Positions 47,357-56,404 of a DNA stretch of 64,000 bases are shown one piece after another. A program made the position numbers and the translations under genes. The stretch is from contig NZ_JAPPRJ010000002.1 in assembly GCF_026672545.1 (NCBI RefSeq), positions 509,001-573,000 on the forward strand, in the 5' to 3' direction. Numbering within the stretch: the stretch's first letter is position 1; every line of letters starts with the position of its first letter. Under the pieces are notes generated by a model. The model was not told the origin of the DNA, made no database searches, and saw nothing but the letters and a program-made list of their open reading frames with translations. Origin of the DNA: Rhizobium sp. SL86 (lineage in GTDB: Bacteria; Pseudomonadota; Alphaproteobacteria; Rhizobiales; Rhizobiaceae).

Positions 47357-48472
47357 TCAGCCTGCCAGTCTCCCGCCCGTCATCGGCGCCGGTGCGCCCG
47401 TCGTTGTCGGGAAGCTGATCGGCAGGTTGCGCAGCACGCGCACGGCGAGAAACGCAAAACATTCGGCTTCGACCGCATCACCACGCCAGCCGAGCGTTTC
47501 GGCGGGCAGGACCTCGATCCGGCCGCGTTCCGCCAGCATCCGCATCAGCGTCGGATTATGCCGGCCGCCGCCGCTGACAAAAATTTTGTGCGGGCGCTGC
47601 GGCAGGAGATCCAGCGCCTTGCCGACGGCAGAAGCCGTAAAGGCGGTGAGTGTGGCTGCCCCATCCGCCACATCCAGTCCCTCGGCCATGGCGGCACCAA
47701 AATCGAAGCGGTCCAGCGACTTCGGGTAGGCGGCAGTGAGGTAGGGATGACGCAGAAGCTCCGCGAGCCGGGCCTCGTTGACCTGGCCGGCGGCGGCGGT
47801 TTGTCCGTCGACATCCATGTCGCCCAGCCCGTGGGATTTCATCCAGTCGTTGATCGGCGCATTGGCCGGTCCCGTATCGAAGGCGACGAGCACAGCCTGA
47901 CCGTCACTCCAGGTGATGTTGGCCACGCCGCCGAGATTGAGCACGGCGGCCGAGCCATCTTGGACGGCGCCCTTCAGCAGCGCTGCATGATAGACGGCGG
48001 CCAAAGGCGCTCCCTGGCCGCCCGCACGCACGTCCGCACTGCGGAAGTCATAAGCGACCTTCGTGCCGAGCAGTTCGGCCATCAGCCGGCCGTTCCCCAA
48101 TTGCCGGGTGGCCCCCGGTATCCCAAGCTGCGGCGCACGATGAAGGACGGTCTGGCCGTGGAAGCCGACAATGCCGATCTCACTCATCGAAAGGCCGGCA
48201 TCCTCGACAAGGTTCAGCACCGCCTGCGTCTGCGCCCGGGTCAGGGTGTCCTCGGCTTCTGCAAAGATAGCCGGTTCTTCGCCGTCGAAATTCCACCGCC
48301 GCGCTTGCGCAAGGGTCTCTTCGAGAAGATCGCGCACCGATCGATCGTATGGAGCGAGCGTATAGCGGCCAAACTCGGCGATGGTTTCGCCATCCGTCTT
48401 CAACAGCGCCACGTCGATATTGCCGTCCAGCACGGTTCCGGTCATCAGGCCCACGGCCCATATCGGCTGCAT
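47357..48472 (-). CDS. anmK: anhydro-N-acetylmuramic acid kinase
   Basis: 371-aa sugar kinase of the AnmK family in peptidoglycan recycling: converts 1,6-anhydroMurNAc plus ATP and water to MurNAc-6-phosphate. Start motif is [16 protein letters not shown] (usual form GxMSGTSxDGxD). Also [13 protein letters not shown] near 136, [26 protein letters not shown] and the late [19 protein letters not shown] [15 protein letters not shown]. The start ATG follows AGGGGA at six bases; longer in-frame extension is rejected on length. Usual partner murQ (etherase) is not adjacent. Confidence 0.92.
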   Translation of the reverse strand: MQPIWAVGLMTGTVLDGNIDVALLKTDGETIAEFGRYTLAPYDRSVRDLLEETLAQARRWNFDGEEPAIFAEAEDTLTRAQTQAVLNLVEDAGLSMSEIGIVGFHGQTVLHRAPQLGIPGATRQLGNGRLMAELLGTKVAYDFRSADVRAGGQGAPLAAVYHAALLKGAVQDGSAAVLNLGGVANITWSDGQAVLVAFDTGPANAPINDWMKSHGLGDMDVDGQTAAAGQVNEARLAELLRHPYLTAAYPKSLDRFDFGAAMAEGLDVADGAATLTAFTASAVGKALDLLPQRPHKIFVSGGGRHNPTLMRMLAERGRIEVLPAETLGWRGDAVEAECFAFLAVRVLRNLPISFPTTTGAPAPMTGGRLAG

Positions 48473-48777
48473 GTCGTTCCCCTCAGATCTGGTTGATCGC
48501 ATCCGCGACGGCGGCGCGAAGCACGATGATCCCACTATCAAAGTGACGGCTCGGATGCACGCGATTGGTGAGCAGGCTCCGGAGCAGGCGTATGTCGTCA
48601 TGCCCTTGGCTGGCAGATGACGTACGCCATAGTCTGCCGCGGTCGTCCTGTCTGCCGGCGCCTCGCAGGCAAAGCCCGGGCCTACATCCGCTCGGCATCC
48701 GGCCGATTTCGACTTTCTCTGCCGGCCACATTGAGGCATAGCATGCAGCCTCGCATCACGTGCAGGAGACACTTCGC
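48473..48777. other. 305-bp divergent gap between anmK and kinase
   Basis: Holds the possible gene remnant at 48483-48620, then about 140 bp that must include the promoter of the rightward kinase gene. No clear palindrome or promoter hexamers seen. Confidence 0.5.
48483..48620 (-). pseudogene. possible 3' remnant of a gene upstream of anmK
   Basis: On the leftward strand a frame reading ...[26 protein letters not shown] ends in TGA at 48483, and this stop merges with the anmK ribosome-binding site, as an operon partner would. Upstream of about 48620 the frame loses protein-like composition and no start is convincing, so I read it as the truncated C-terminal end of a former gene. I do not recognise the family. 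The limits are approximate. Confidence 0.3.
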
Positions 48778-49416
48778 ATGACCACACTGAGCCGCAATGC
48801 CAGCCTCATCGCCGAGCGCCTTCTGTCTCTGCCGCGCGCGGCGCGCATCATGGCAGGCATTGCCGGTGCGCCGGGCTCCGGCAAGTCGACCCTTGCAGAA
48901 GCGGTTGTCGAGGAGATCAACCGGAAACATGCGGGCCTGGCCGCCCTTTTCCCCATGGACGGGTTTCATTTCGATGACGCGGTGCTGCGCGAAATGGGGA
49001 GACTGGCCAATAAGGGGGCGATCGATACCTTTGACGTGTATGGTCTCCGCCATATGCTCGAACGCCTCAAAAAGAATGAGGATGAGGTGGTGGCCGTGCC
49101 GGTCTTCGACCGGTCGATCGAGATCGCGCGGGCAGGCGGGCGTCTGATCGGCAGGAATACCGGCATCATCGTCTGCGAAGGCAATTACCTTTTGATGCGC
49201 CAGCCGCCATGGGACCGGTTGAAGCCGATCTTCGATCTGACGGTGATGGTGGATGTCGACATCGACGAACTGCGCAGGCGGTTGCGTGCCCGCTGGGAGG
49301 GATTTGGCCTGGATGAGGCGGCGATCCGTCACAAGCTCGATGGTAACGACCTGCCGAACGGTCTGGCAATCCTGCAAGGCAGCGCCGAACCCGATATGCG
49401 GGTGGTGAACGTGTAG
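48778..49416 (+). CDS. nucleoside/nucleotide kinase family protein (FruK/YggC-like P-loop kinase)
   Basis: 212-aa P-loop kinase. Walker A GAPGSGKS at 30-37 and [13 protein letters not shown] with the catalytic Asp near 61. Also [11 protein letters not shown] and VEGNYLL-like [14 protein letters not shown] near 140, as in pantothenate/uridine kinase relatives. Start is the ATG nine bases after AGGAG (48764-48768). Substrate not assignable from sequence; relatives phosphorylate sugars, nucleosides or pantothenate. It precedes a xylitol-type dehydrogenase, so a pentitol or pentulose is possible. Confidence 0.85.
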   Translation: MTTLSRNASLIAERLLSLPRAARIMAGIAGAPGSGKSTLAEAVVEEINRKHAGLAALFPMDGFHFDDAVLREMGRLANKGAIDTFDVYGLRHMLERLKKNEDEVVAVPVFDRSIEIARAGGRLIGRNTGIIVCEGNYLLMRQPPWDRLKPIFDLTVMVDVDIDELRRRLRARWEGFGLDEAAIRHKLDGNDLPNGLAILQGSAEPDMRVVNV

Positions 49417-49537
49417 CGACTGGCCGGCCCTTTCGCCGGTGCGCGATCGGACCTAGCCTGGAAACGCGCTTCCCCTCATCTATCTCTTTGACGACAAGGG
49501 ACGCATGTTGCGCGGTCACCGGGAAAGGGATGAGGCC

Positions 49538-50575
49538 ATGATTGCACTGGTACTGGAACGCAGAGGCGAACTTTCGCTGCGCGAGATTGATCTGCCGCTT
49601 GCGCTTGGTCCCGACGATGTCAAAATCGCCGTCCACACGGTCGGTGTCTGCGGCAGCGACGTGCATTATTATACCCACGGTGCCATCGGTTCCTTTGTGG
49701 TGCGGGAACCGATGGTTCTGGGACATGAAGCGGCAGGAACCGTGACTGCCGTCGGTGACAATGTGACGTCGCTCACGATCGGCGATCGGGTTTGTATGGA
49801 GCCCGGAATACCCAACATGTCGTCGCGTGCCTCGAAGCTCGGCATCTATAACGTCGATCCGGATGTGCGCTTCTGGGCAACGCCGCCGGTGCACGGGGTC
49901 CTGACACCTGAGGTCGTGCACCCGGCGGCCTTTACCTACAAGCTGCCAGACACTGTCTCCTTTGCCGAAGGTGCAATGGTGGAGCCGTTTGCGGTGGGCA
50001 TGCAGGCGGCGACCCGGGCGAAGATCGCGCCCGGCGATATAGCGGTTGTCATCGGGTGCGGGCCGATCGGCATCATGACGGCCATTGCAGCGCTGGCCGG
50101 CGGTTGCTCCAAGGTGCTGATCTCGGATCTCAGTGCACCGAAACTCGCCATCGCCGGGCAGTATCCCGGTATCATCCCGGTCGACATCACCCGGACGTCC
50201 CTGGCGGACGTGGTCGCGGCAGAAACGGATGGATGGGGTGCGGACGTCCTTTTCGAGGCGAGCGGCAGCCCGCGGGCCTATCAGGGCATCTTCGACCTGA
50301 TGCGGCCCGGCGGAACGCTCGTCCTGGTTGGCCTGCCGGTGGAGCCGGTCGCCTTCGACATCCCCGCATCGATCTTCAAGGAAGCCCGCATCGAAACCGT
50401 CTTCCGTTACGCCAACAATTTCGATCGCGCCGTCAACCTGATCGCCTCCGGCAAGGTCGATCTCAAACCGCTGATTACCGACACCTACGACTTCAAGGAC
50501 AGCATCGCTGCCTTTGATCGGGCCGCGAAAGGGTTGGCCGAGGATGTAAAGATCCAGATCCGCATGCCGGCTTGA
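49538..50575 (+). CDS. zinc-type alcohol dehydrogenase, probable xylitol/polyol dehydrogenase
   Basis: 345-aa medium-chain dehydrogenase. Catalytic zinc ligands are Cys38 (GVCGSD), His63 and Glu64 (GHEAAG). The Rossmann motif [19 protein letters not shown] lies near 169-187. The lobe that normally binds a structural zinc through four cysteines reads [22 protein letters not shown] and has none, as in rhizobial xylitol dehydrogenases. I use the ATG at 49538, since it gives family length; an upstream ATG would add 11 residues. It follows the P-loop kinase by 121 bp. Confidence 0.88.
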   Translation: MIALVLERRGELSLREIDLPLALGPDDVKIAVHTVGVCGSDVHYYTHGAIGSFVVREPMVLGHEAAGTVTAVGDNVTSLTIGDRVCMEPGIPNMSSRASKLGIYNVDPDVRFWATPPVHGVLTPEVVHPAAFTYKLPDTVSFAEGAMVEPFAVGMQAATRAKIAPGDIAVVIGCGPIGIMTAIAALAGGCSKVLISDLSAPKLAIAGQYPGIIPVDITRTSLADVVAAETDGWGADVLFEASGSPRAYQGIFDLMRPGGTLVLVGLPVEPVAFDIPASIFKEARIETVFRYANNFDRAVNLIASGKVDLKPLITDTYDFKDSIAAFDRAAKGLAEDVKIQIRMPA

Positions 50576-50697
50576 AAGGCTGGCAAAGCACGGCTGCCAT
50601 GATTGCGCCAGCCGGCTCATCCAGCACGTCGGCAAGTTCACGACTTTGCCGGTTCCGACCGGAGAAACCGCTTGCAAAGCCAGGTGGCAATAGTAAC

Positions 50698-50711
50698 ATA
50701 CCGATATATCG
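50698..50711 (+). promoter_or_regulatory. GntR-type operator, site A
   Basis: ATACCGATATATCG, 36 bp upstream of the SDR start. Its inner CGATATATCG is a perfect 10-bp palindrome. The same 14-mer occurs on the other strand at 53736-53749, and a one-mismatch copy at 51806-51819. All three lie in promoter regions of one locus that encodes a GntR regulator. Confidence 0.7.
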
Positions 50712-50747
50712 CATTCTTCATTGTGGTGCGTTACCGGAGTTTTCCAA

Positions 50748-51485
50748 TTGAGCATCTCCCGCTGTATGCTTCTGACCGGTGCCAGTCGCGGCATCGGCCA
50801 TGCGACAGTGAAGCTGTTTATGGAGCACGGCTGGCGGGTCTTGACCGTTTCCCGCCACCCGTTTTCCGGAGAATGCGCTTGGCCATCGGCGCGGGAGAGC
50901 CATATCCAAGCCGACCTCGCCGATCTGTCCGGCATTGAAGACCTGGCGGCCACGGTGCGTCAGCGCCTGCCGGATGGCAAGCTTGCGGCGCTGGTGAACA
51001 ATGCGGGCATTTCTCCCAAGGCACAGAATGGCGGCCGGTTGGGTGTTGTCGACACCGATGCTGCAACCTGGATCAAGGTGCTCAACGTCAATCTCGTCTC
51101 CACCGCCCTTCTGGCCCGCGCCCTGATGCCGGAACTCGAGGTGGCTCGGGGGTCGATCGTCAACGTCACGTCGATTGCCGGTTCAAGGGTCCATCCCTTT
51201 GCAGGTGTTGCCTACGCAGCGTCGAAGGCCGGTCTTGCGGCGCTCACGCGCGAACTTGCCCATGAGTTCGGTCCGCGGGGCATTCGCGCAAACGCAATCG
51301 CGCCTGGTGAGATTGCCACGTCGATCCTGTCGCCCGGAACCGATGAATTGGTCCAGGCAGAGGTGCCGCTTGGACGGCTGGGCACGACCGCCGATGTGGC
51401 AACGACCATCTATTTTCTGTGCACCGATCAGTCCTCCTATATCAACGGTGCGGAGATCCATATCAATGGCGGACAGCACGTCTGA
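50748..51485 (+). CDS. SDR family oxidoreductase
   Basis: 245-aa short-chain dehydrogenase. Cofactor motif TGASRGIG at 10-17, VNNAGIS near 81, catalytic YAASK near 155-159, and the end NGAEIHINGGQHV. The start is a TTG eight bases after CGGAG (50735-50739), giving the usual N-terminal strand; an ATG at 50766 would leave only two residues before the glycine motif. It carries operator site A upstream, so it probably belongs to the regulon of the downstream GntR gene and oxidises or reduces an intermediate of that pathway. Confidence 0.85.
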   Translation: MSISRCMLLTGASRGIGHATVKLFMEHGWRVLTVSRHPFSGECAWPSARESHIQADLADLSGIEDLAATVRQRLPDGKLAALVNNAGISPKAQNGGRLGVVDTDAATWIKVLNVNLVSTALLARALMPELEVARGSIVNVTSIAGSRVHPFAGVAYAASKAGLAALTRELAHEFGPRGIRANAIAPGEIATSILSPGTDELVQAEVPLGRLGTTADVATTIYFLCTDQSSYINGAEIHINGGQHV

Positions 51486-51852
51486 TCCCAGGCCCTCGAT
51501 GCGCCGCGAGTCCTTTGCATCGGAGTTGGGTGTGAAGAGCCGGATCGTTGCGAAGGTCGACGCCATGCGCGCGGTTTTGTCGGTCACGATACCTCGGATA
51601 AATCTCGGGTCATCGACTTGCCGGTGCTTTCGACGCGGGCTTCGGGCGCCAAGCCGCCGACTGCAAATGCTCGGGAGCTTTATCGAAGATAGCCAGGTTC
51701 TCTACCGCCTTGATGACGTTCTGCGCTGTGCGAAAAGAGAATGTTGCCACCATGGCCGGCGATATGTTCTTGCAAACTACGCCGAAGTGGCTAGGGACAT
51801 GGCCGCAATATATCGGTATAACCCCGGCTTATGGATGGGGAGACGGACAAAG
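51486..51852. other. 367-bp gap between SDR and GntR genes
   Basis: Its right end carries operator site B. A leftward frame (51610-51753, 47 codons from an ATG, reading MVATFSFRTAQNVIKAVENL...) looks protein-like and stays open further upstream to near 51830, but I do not recognise it and cannot support a gene. No hairpin terminator was found after the SDR gene. Confidence 0.45.
51806..51819 (-). promoter_or_regulatory. GntR-type operator, site B
   Basis: ATACCGATATATTG on the leftward strand, 33 bp before the GntR ATG; one mismatch from sites A and C. Position at the regulator's own promoter suggests autoregulation. Confidence 0.65.
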
Positions 51853-52620
51853 ATGAACAACAGCCTGAGGCGGTCTGACTTTCTGCCTGAGAACGGTGTG
51901 ACAGGCGGTGCGGGTCAGCCGAAGGCTTTGGCTGCCTATAATTTCATTCGCCATGCAATCATAACCATGCGCATGGAGCCCGGAGCGACCATCAGCGAAA
52001 AGGAGACCTGCGCGGAGCTCGGCGTGTCACGGACGCCCATGCGTGAGGCCGTGCTGCGGCTGGCGCAGGAAGGTCTGGTCCGGGTCGTTCCGAGTGGGGG
52101 CACTTTCGTGAATGGCATCTCGCTTAGAGGTGTGATCGAGGGACATCTGATCCGCTCCAGCCTCGAATTGCGAATAGTCCGCCTTGCGGCACAGGTTTAT
52201 GATCCGGTGCACGACCGGGATTTTGATCTGCTGATGTTTCTTCAGGCAGACGCAGCCAAACGTCAGGATTACGACCAGTCGCTGGCCGTCGATAATGCCT
52301 TCCACCGTTTTCTCTGCACGGTCGCAGGTTTCCCGGATATCTGGCAGACGATCCACAATGCGACGGGGCAACTCGATCGCGTTCGCCGTCGCGCTATTCC
52401 CAGGTCAGGTTTTTTCGATGAGGTCGAAGAGGAGCATCGCGCGATCTATGAGGCGGTCCGCTGCGGAAATGGTGATCTGGCCCATGACCTGATGCGGCGG
52501 CATCTCGACGATACGGCGAAGGTCGTCGAATATCTGGTCGCGGAAGAACCGGGCCTTATCGTTCAGGAACCCGGGTTCGATCCGACGAAGATCGGACTGA
52601 TGCTGGCACCGAAGAGCTAA
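51853..52620 (+). CDS. GntR family (FCD) transcriptional regulator
   Basis: 255-aa regulator. The winged HTH at about 49-86 reads SEKETCAELGVSRTPMREAVLRL followed by the wing VRVVPSGGTFVNG. The FCD ligand domain has NAFHRFLCTVAG and EEEHRAIYEAVRCGNGDLAHDLMRRHL with its conserved histidines. The start follows GGGGAG (51837-51842) by ten bases. It is the only regulator in the 50.7-64 kb locus and so the best candidate to bind the three ATACCGATATAT sites. Confidence 0.9.
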   Translation: MNNSLRRSDFLPENGVTGGAGQPKALAAYNFIRHAIITMRMEPGATISEKETCAELGVSRTPMREAVLRLAQEGLVRVVPSGGTFVNGISLRGVIEGHLIRSSLELRIVRLAAQVYDPVHDRDFDLLMFLQADAAKRQDYDQSLAVDNAFHRFLCTVAGFPDIWQTIHNATGQLDRVRRRAIPRSGFFDEVEEEHRAIYEAVRCGNGDLAHDLMRRHLDDTAKVVEYLVAEEPGLIVQEPGFDPTKIGLMLAPKS

Positions 52621-53561
52621 TAGCCGCTGTCGCGGTTCCCCGCGTGCAGCGGCTCCCGTCCGTCTGATACCAATTCCGCGTTTGCAAGGATCTGGCGGGC
52701 GACGTCCTTGGGGTTCGGCATGGAGGCGATATGCGGGGTGAGGAAAATCCTGGGATGATCCCAGAGCGGACTGTCGTCCGGAAGGGGCTCCTGGGCAAAC
52801 ACATCGAGAACCGCGCCGCGCAGATGCCCATGATCGATTGCCGCCAATAGATCAGCTTCCACGAGATGTTCGCCGCGGCCCATGTTGACGATGGCTGCCC
52901 CCTGCGGCAATCGCCGAAAAAGGTCGGCGTTCAGGATACCTCGTGTTGCGGCAGTCAGCGGCAGCAGGCAGATCAGCAGGTTACAGCCGGACAGGAAGGC
53001 GGGCAGCGCTTCTGGTCCAGAATAGATCTCGATACCTGGTTCTTCCTTCTCCAGTCGCGTCCAGCCGCGCACGGTATATGACATCGCTTTGAGGCTGCGG
53101 CCCACGGTGCGACCGATCGCGCCAAAACCAAGGATGCCGACCGTATAGTCCGCCGCGGCGATCTGCTCGGGACGCTCCCATCGGCGTTGCTGCGCGTTTT
53201 GCAGGTGGCGGTCCATTTCCCGATGAAACATCAGCGTCGACCAGATCGCGTATTCTGCCATGCCTTGGGCATGGCCGGCGTCCACAATCCGGCAGACAGG
53301 CACATCCGGCAGATGCGGATCGGCGAATATGTTGTCCAGGCCGGCTGCGATACTATGGATCAACTTCAGCTGCGGCATTGACGCCAGAACGCCATGTGGA
53401 GGGTTCCATGCCACCGCAACCTCGGCATCGTCGAAGCCCTGTTCGGGATAGATACTGATGTGTGCTGTCGGGGCTGCCGTCTCCAATGCCGTGCGAAGAA
53501 ACGCAAGGTCCAGTGTCGCGCTGACGAGCGCGATACGCAATGCGGTTTTCGGTTCATTCAA
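52617..53561 (-). CDS. D-2-hydroxyacid dehydrogenase, glyoxylate/hydroxypyruvate reductase A type
   Basis: 314-aa NAD(P)-dependent 2-hydroxyacid dehydrogenase of the GhrA type. The Rossmann motif GILGFGAIGRTVGRSLKAM lies near 144-162. Catalytic residues are Arg in GRGEHL (near 236), Glu in AQEPLPDD and His in LTPHIASM (near 286). Its stop overlaps the end of the convergent GntR gene by four bases. Transcribed leftward from the gap that holds operator site C, so it may be co-regulated with the rightward transporter operon. It could reduce an alpha-keto acid made by the aminotransferases there (inference). Confidence 0.88.
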   Translation of the reverse strand: MNEPKTALRIALVSATLDLAFLRTALETAAPTAHISIYPEQGFDDAEVAVAWNPPHGVLASMPQLKLIHSIAAGLDNIFADPHLPDVPVCRIVDAGHAQGMAEYAIWSTLMFHREMDRHLQNAQQRRWERPEQIAAADYTVGILGFGAIGRTVGRSLKAMSYTVRGWTRLEKEEPGIEIYSGPEALPAFLSGCNLLICLLPLTAATRGILNADLFRRLPQGAAIVNMGRGEHLVEADLLAAIDHGHLRGAVLDVFAQEPLPDDSPLWDHPRIFLTPHIASMPNPKDVARQILANAELVSDGREPLHAGNRDSGY

Positions 53562-53698
53562 GGTGCAGTCCCCTTGTTGTTGGCCAGTGACGGTGCAGTC
53601 GCCGCACGATGGATAAGGGTCTCGATTCCCCCTTGTGCCTAATTGATGAGCGTGGCGGGTCTCGGGTTATCTTTTATGCATTTTCGCGGCTTCCTTGC

Positions 53699-53749
53699 TT
53701 GACAGCTGGCGAGCGCGAGAGTCAAGATGGGGCAACGATATATCGGTAT
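53699..53749 (+). promoter_or_regulatory. promoter with GntR-type operator, site C
   Basis: A perfect -35 hexamer TTGACA at 53699-53704 is followed 18 bases later by a weak -10 (CAAGAT, 53723-53728). The operator CGATATATCGGTAT (53736-53749; ATACCGATATATCG on the other strand) would overlap the transcription start, a classical repressor position. It precedes the long rightward operon by 65 bp and lies in the divergent gap with the hydroxyacid dehydrogenase. Confidence 0.6.
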
Positions 53750-53813
53750 ATTGATTGCTCGATGTGTCGCACAGGGACGTCTGCAAGCAACGAAAATCCA
53801 TAAGGGGAACTTC

Positions 53814-55361
53814 ATGCGACGACTGCTTTTTGCATCCTTAGCCTTTTCTCTCACGGCCACCGCAGTGCTTGCCCAGGCCGTTCCCGGCGGCAAGCTCAAT
53901 CTGATCGTGCAGCCAGAGCCGCCGAGCGTGATGATCGGCATCACCACAAATGCGCCGGCCCTGCTTGTCGGGGGCAACATCTATGAAAGCCTGCTGCGAT
54001 ACGACGAAAACCTGAAGCCGATGCCATCGCTGGCCAAGTCTTGGACGATTTCGGACGATGGGCTTTCCTATACGTTCGTGCTCCAGGATGGCGTGAAGTG
54101 GCACGATGGAAAGCCGCTGACATCGGCGGATGTCCTGTTTTCCGTCAATGATTTCCTGATGAAGATGCAGCCGCGCCATCGCAACCTGATGACCCATGTG
54201 GAGAGTGTGAGCGCGCCGGACGACAAGACGGTCGTGTTCAAGCTGAAGGAGCCCTTCGAGGCCTTCATCCGTGGCCTTTCCTTCTACACGATGCCGATCC
54301 TTCCGAAACACATCTATGAAGGCACCGAATACGCCACCAATCCGGCAAACGACAAACCGATCGGCACAGGCCCCTTCAAATTCGATGAGTGGAAGCGCGG
54401 AAGTTATATCCACTTGGTCAAGAATCCGGATTATTACCTCAAGGGAAAACCCTATCTGGATGAACTGTATTATCAGGTCATCCCGGATGGCGCGTCGCGC
54501 TCCGTCGCCTTCGAAACAGGGAAGATCGATGTCGTTCCCGGTGGTTCGGTGGAGAATTTCGACATCCCCCGGCTCAGGGACCTGCCGAATACCTGCTCAA
54601 CGGAAAAGGGCTGGGAATATTTTGCGCCGCTTTCCTGGCTCTGGCTCAACAACCGCAAACCACCAATGGACAATGTGAAGTTTCGCCAGGCGGTGATGTA
54701 TGCGCTTGATCGCGAATTCGCCAAGGATGTGTTGTGGAACGGCTACGGCAAGGTTGCCACCGGTCCCCTTTCCTCCAAGCTTCCCTTCTACAAAAACGTT
54801 GCCCCGACCTATGCCCATGATCCCGCAAAGGCCAAGGCACTCCTCAAGGAGATCGGCTACGACGGCAAGCCGTTGAAGCTTCTGCCGCTGCCTTATGGCG
54901 AGACGTGGCAGCGCTGGGCGGAAGCTGTGAAGCAGAACCTTGGTGATGCCGGCATTCCCGTCGAGATTGAGGCGACCGACGTCGCCGGCTGGAATCAGCG
55001 CACCTCCAACTGGGACTACGATATCGCATTCACCTATCTCTACCAGAATGGTGATCCGGCGATCGGTGTGGACCGCAACTACAAGACCTCGCAGATTGCC
55101 AAGGGGAACCCCTTCAACAATGTCGAAGGTTATTCGAACCCGACGCTCGACACGCTGTTCGATCAGGCGGCCGTCGCCTACCCCGCTGCCAAGCGGCAGG
55201 AGCTTTATGACCAGGCGCAGAAGAAGCTTCAGGAGGATGTTCCCGTCGCCTGGCTGCTCGAACTGGGTTTCCCGACGATCTACAATTGCAAGGTCCAGGA
55301 TCTGGTGACCACTGCGTCCGGCCTGCCGGAATCCATGCGTGATGCCTGGATCAAGAAATAA
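53814..55361 (+). CDS. peptide/opine-type ABC transporter substrate-binding protein
   Basis: 515-aa SBP5 protein. Sec leader about 1-21 (AVLAQA-VPGGKLNLIVQPEPP). Family motifs are LAKSWTISDDGLSYTFVLQDGVKWHDGKPLTSADVLFSV and GTGPFKFDEWKRGSYIHLVKNPDYY. Start is the ATG preceded by AAGGGG. First gene of the long operon under operator site C. The same operon includes an aminotransferase, an amidase and a hydroxylysine-kinase-like enzyme, so the ligand is likely an amino-acid amide, opine or small peptide rather than a generic peptide (inference). Confidence 0.92.
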   Translation: MRRLLFASLAFSLTATAVLAQAVPGGKLNLIVQPEPPSVMIGITTNAPALLVGGNIYESLLRYDENLKPMPSLAKSWTISDDGLSYTFVLQDGVKWHDGKPLTSADVLFSVNDFLMKMQPRHRNLMTHVESVSAPDDKTVVFKLKEPFEAFIRGLSFYTMPILPKHIYEGTEYATNPANDKPIGTGPFKFDEWKRGSYIHLVKNPDYYLKGKPYLDELYYQVIPDGASRSVAFETGKIDVVPGGSVENFDIPRLRDLPNTCSTEKGWEYFAPLSWLWLNNRKPPMDNVKFRQAVMYALDREFAKDVLWNGYGKVATGPLSSKLPFYKNVAPTYAHDPAKAKALLKEIGYDGKPLKLLPLPYGETWQRWAEAVKQNLGDAGIPVEIEATDVAGWNQRTSNWDYDIAFTYLYQNGDPAIGVDRNYKTSQIAKGNPFNNVEGYSNPTLDTLFDQAAVAYPAAKRQELYDQAQKKLQEDVPVAWLLELGFPTIYNCKVQDLVTTASGLPESMRDAWIKK

Positions 55362-55432
55362 GCCGACACCGGGTGGAGATTGTTCTCCGCCCGGTCCATC
55401 CCGGACCCGGAACATCTAGTCAGGCTAAGCTC

Positions 55433-56404
55433 ATGCTGAGGTTCATCTCGGGGCGGCTGCTCAAGGCAGTCGTGATCCTGATCTGCATTACCGTGCTTAA
55501 TTTCTTCCTCATCCATGCCGCGCCGGGTGACCCGGCCTCTGTCATGGCGGGAGAGGCGGGAGATGCCGACCCCGCCTTCCTGCAGCAGCTGAGAGAACGC
55601 TTTGGCCTCGATCAGCCGCTTTATGTCCAGCTGTGGATCTACGTCTCCTCCGTGATGCAGCTCGACCTTGGTTATTCCTACCGCCAGCAGTTGCCGGTCC
55701 TCCAGCTGATCAGCGAGCGTCTGCCGGCAACCTTGCTTCTCTCTTTGTCCGCATTTGTCATTTCCCTTGGACTCGGAGTGGCTGCAGGCGCCTTCGCATC
55801 GGCACGACAGGGGAAATGGGCCGATACGATCATCTCGCTTGCAGCTCTCATCTTTTATGCGACCCCCTTGTTCTGGCTTGCGCTGATGGGCGTGCTCCTG
55901 TTCTCCGTTCAACTCGGCTGGTTGCCGGGCTTCGGGTATGAAAGTGTCGGGGTCAACTACACCGGGATCGCCCGCGCGTTCGACATCCTCCAGCATCTGA
56001 TCCTGCCGGCCATGACACTCGGTCTCTTCTTCATGGCGGTTTATGCCCGCATGACACGGGCTTCCATGCTCGAGGTCAGCCGGCTGGACTTCGTGAAGAC
56101 GGCCAAGGCCAAGGGGCTGCGCCCCGCCGTGATCCAGCGTCGCCACGTTCTGCGCAATGCACTGCTTCCGGTTGTCACGCTTGCCGGACTGCAGGCCGGT
56201 CAGCTGGTTGGCGGTGCCGTTCTCATCGAAACCGTATTTGCCTGGCCGGGCATCGGGCGGCTGATGTTCGATGCCCTGTCGCAACGCGACTACAACCTTC
56301 TGCTCGGTGTCTTTGTTGTCTCGGCAGCGATGGTGTTGCTCTTCAATCTCATTACGGACGTGCTTTACCGATTGGTCGATCCGCGCATCAGGGTGGCGTC
56401 ATGA
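55433..56404 (+). CDS. peptide-type ABC transporter permease (DppB-like)
   Basis: 323-aa permease beginning MLRFISGRLLKAVVILICITVLNFFLIHAAPGDPA. Contains LRERFGLDQPLYVQLWIYV, LDLGYSYRQQLPV, EAA-type loop KTAKAKGLRPAVIQRRHVLRNA and the terminus DVLYRLVDPRIRVAS. The ATG at 55433 is chosen for fit to the family N terminus; an in-frame stretch upstream is not family-like. Overlaps the DppC-like gene by four bases. Confidence 0.92.
   Translation: MLRFISGRLLKAVVILICITVLNFFLIHAAPGDPASVMAGEAGDADPAFLQQLRERFGLDQPLYVQLWIYVSSVMQLDLGYSYRQQLPVLQLISERLPATLLLSLSAFVISLGLGVAAGAFASARQGKWADTIISLAALIFYATPLFWLALMGVLLFSVQLGWLPGFGYESVGVNYTGIARAFDILQHLILPAMTLGLFFMAVYARMTRASMLEVSRLDFVKTAKAKGLRPAVIQRRHVLRNALLPVVTLAGLQAGQLVGGAVLIETVFAWPGIGRLMFDALSQRDYNLLLGVFVVSAAMVLLFNLITDVLYRLVDPRIRVAS

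Noticed and set aside
49166-50953. Long leftward frame (595 codons) opposite the kinase and dehydrogenase
   Set aside because: Antisense shadow crossing two real genes and a promoter region; composition is not protein-like.
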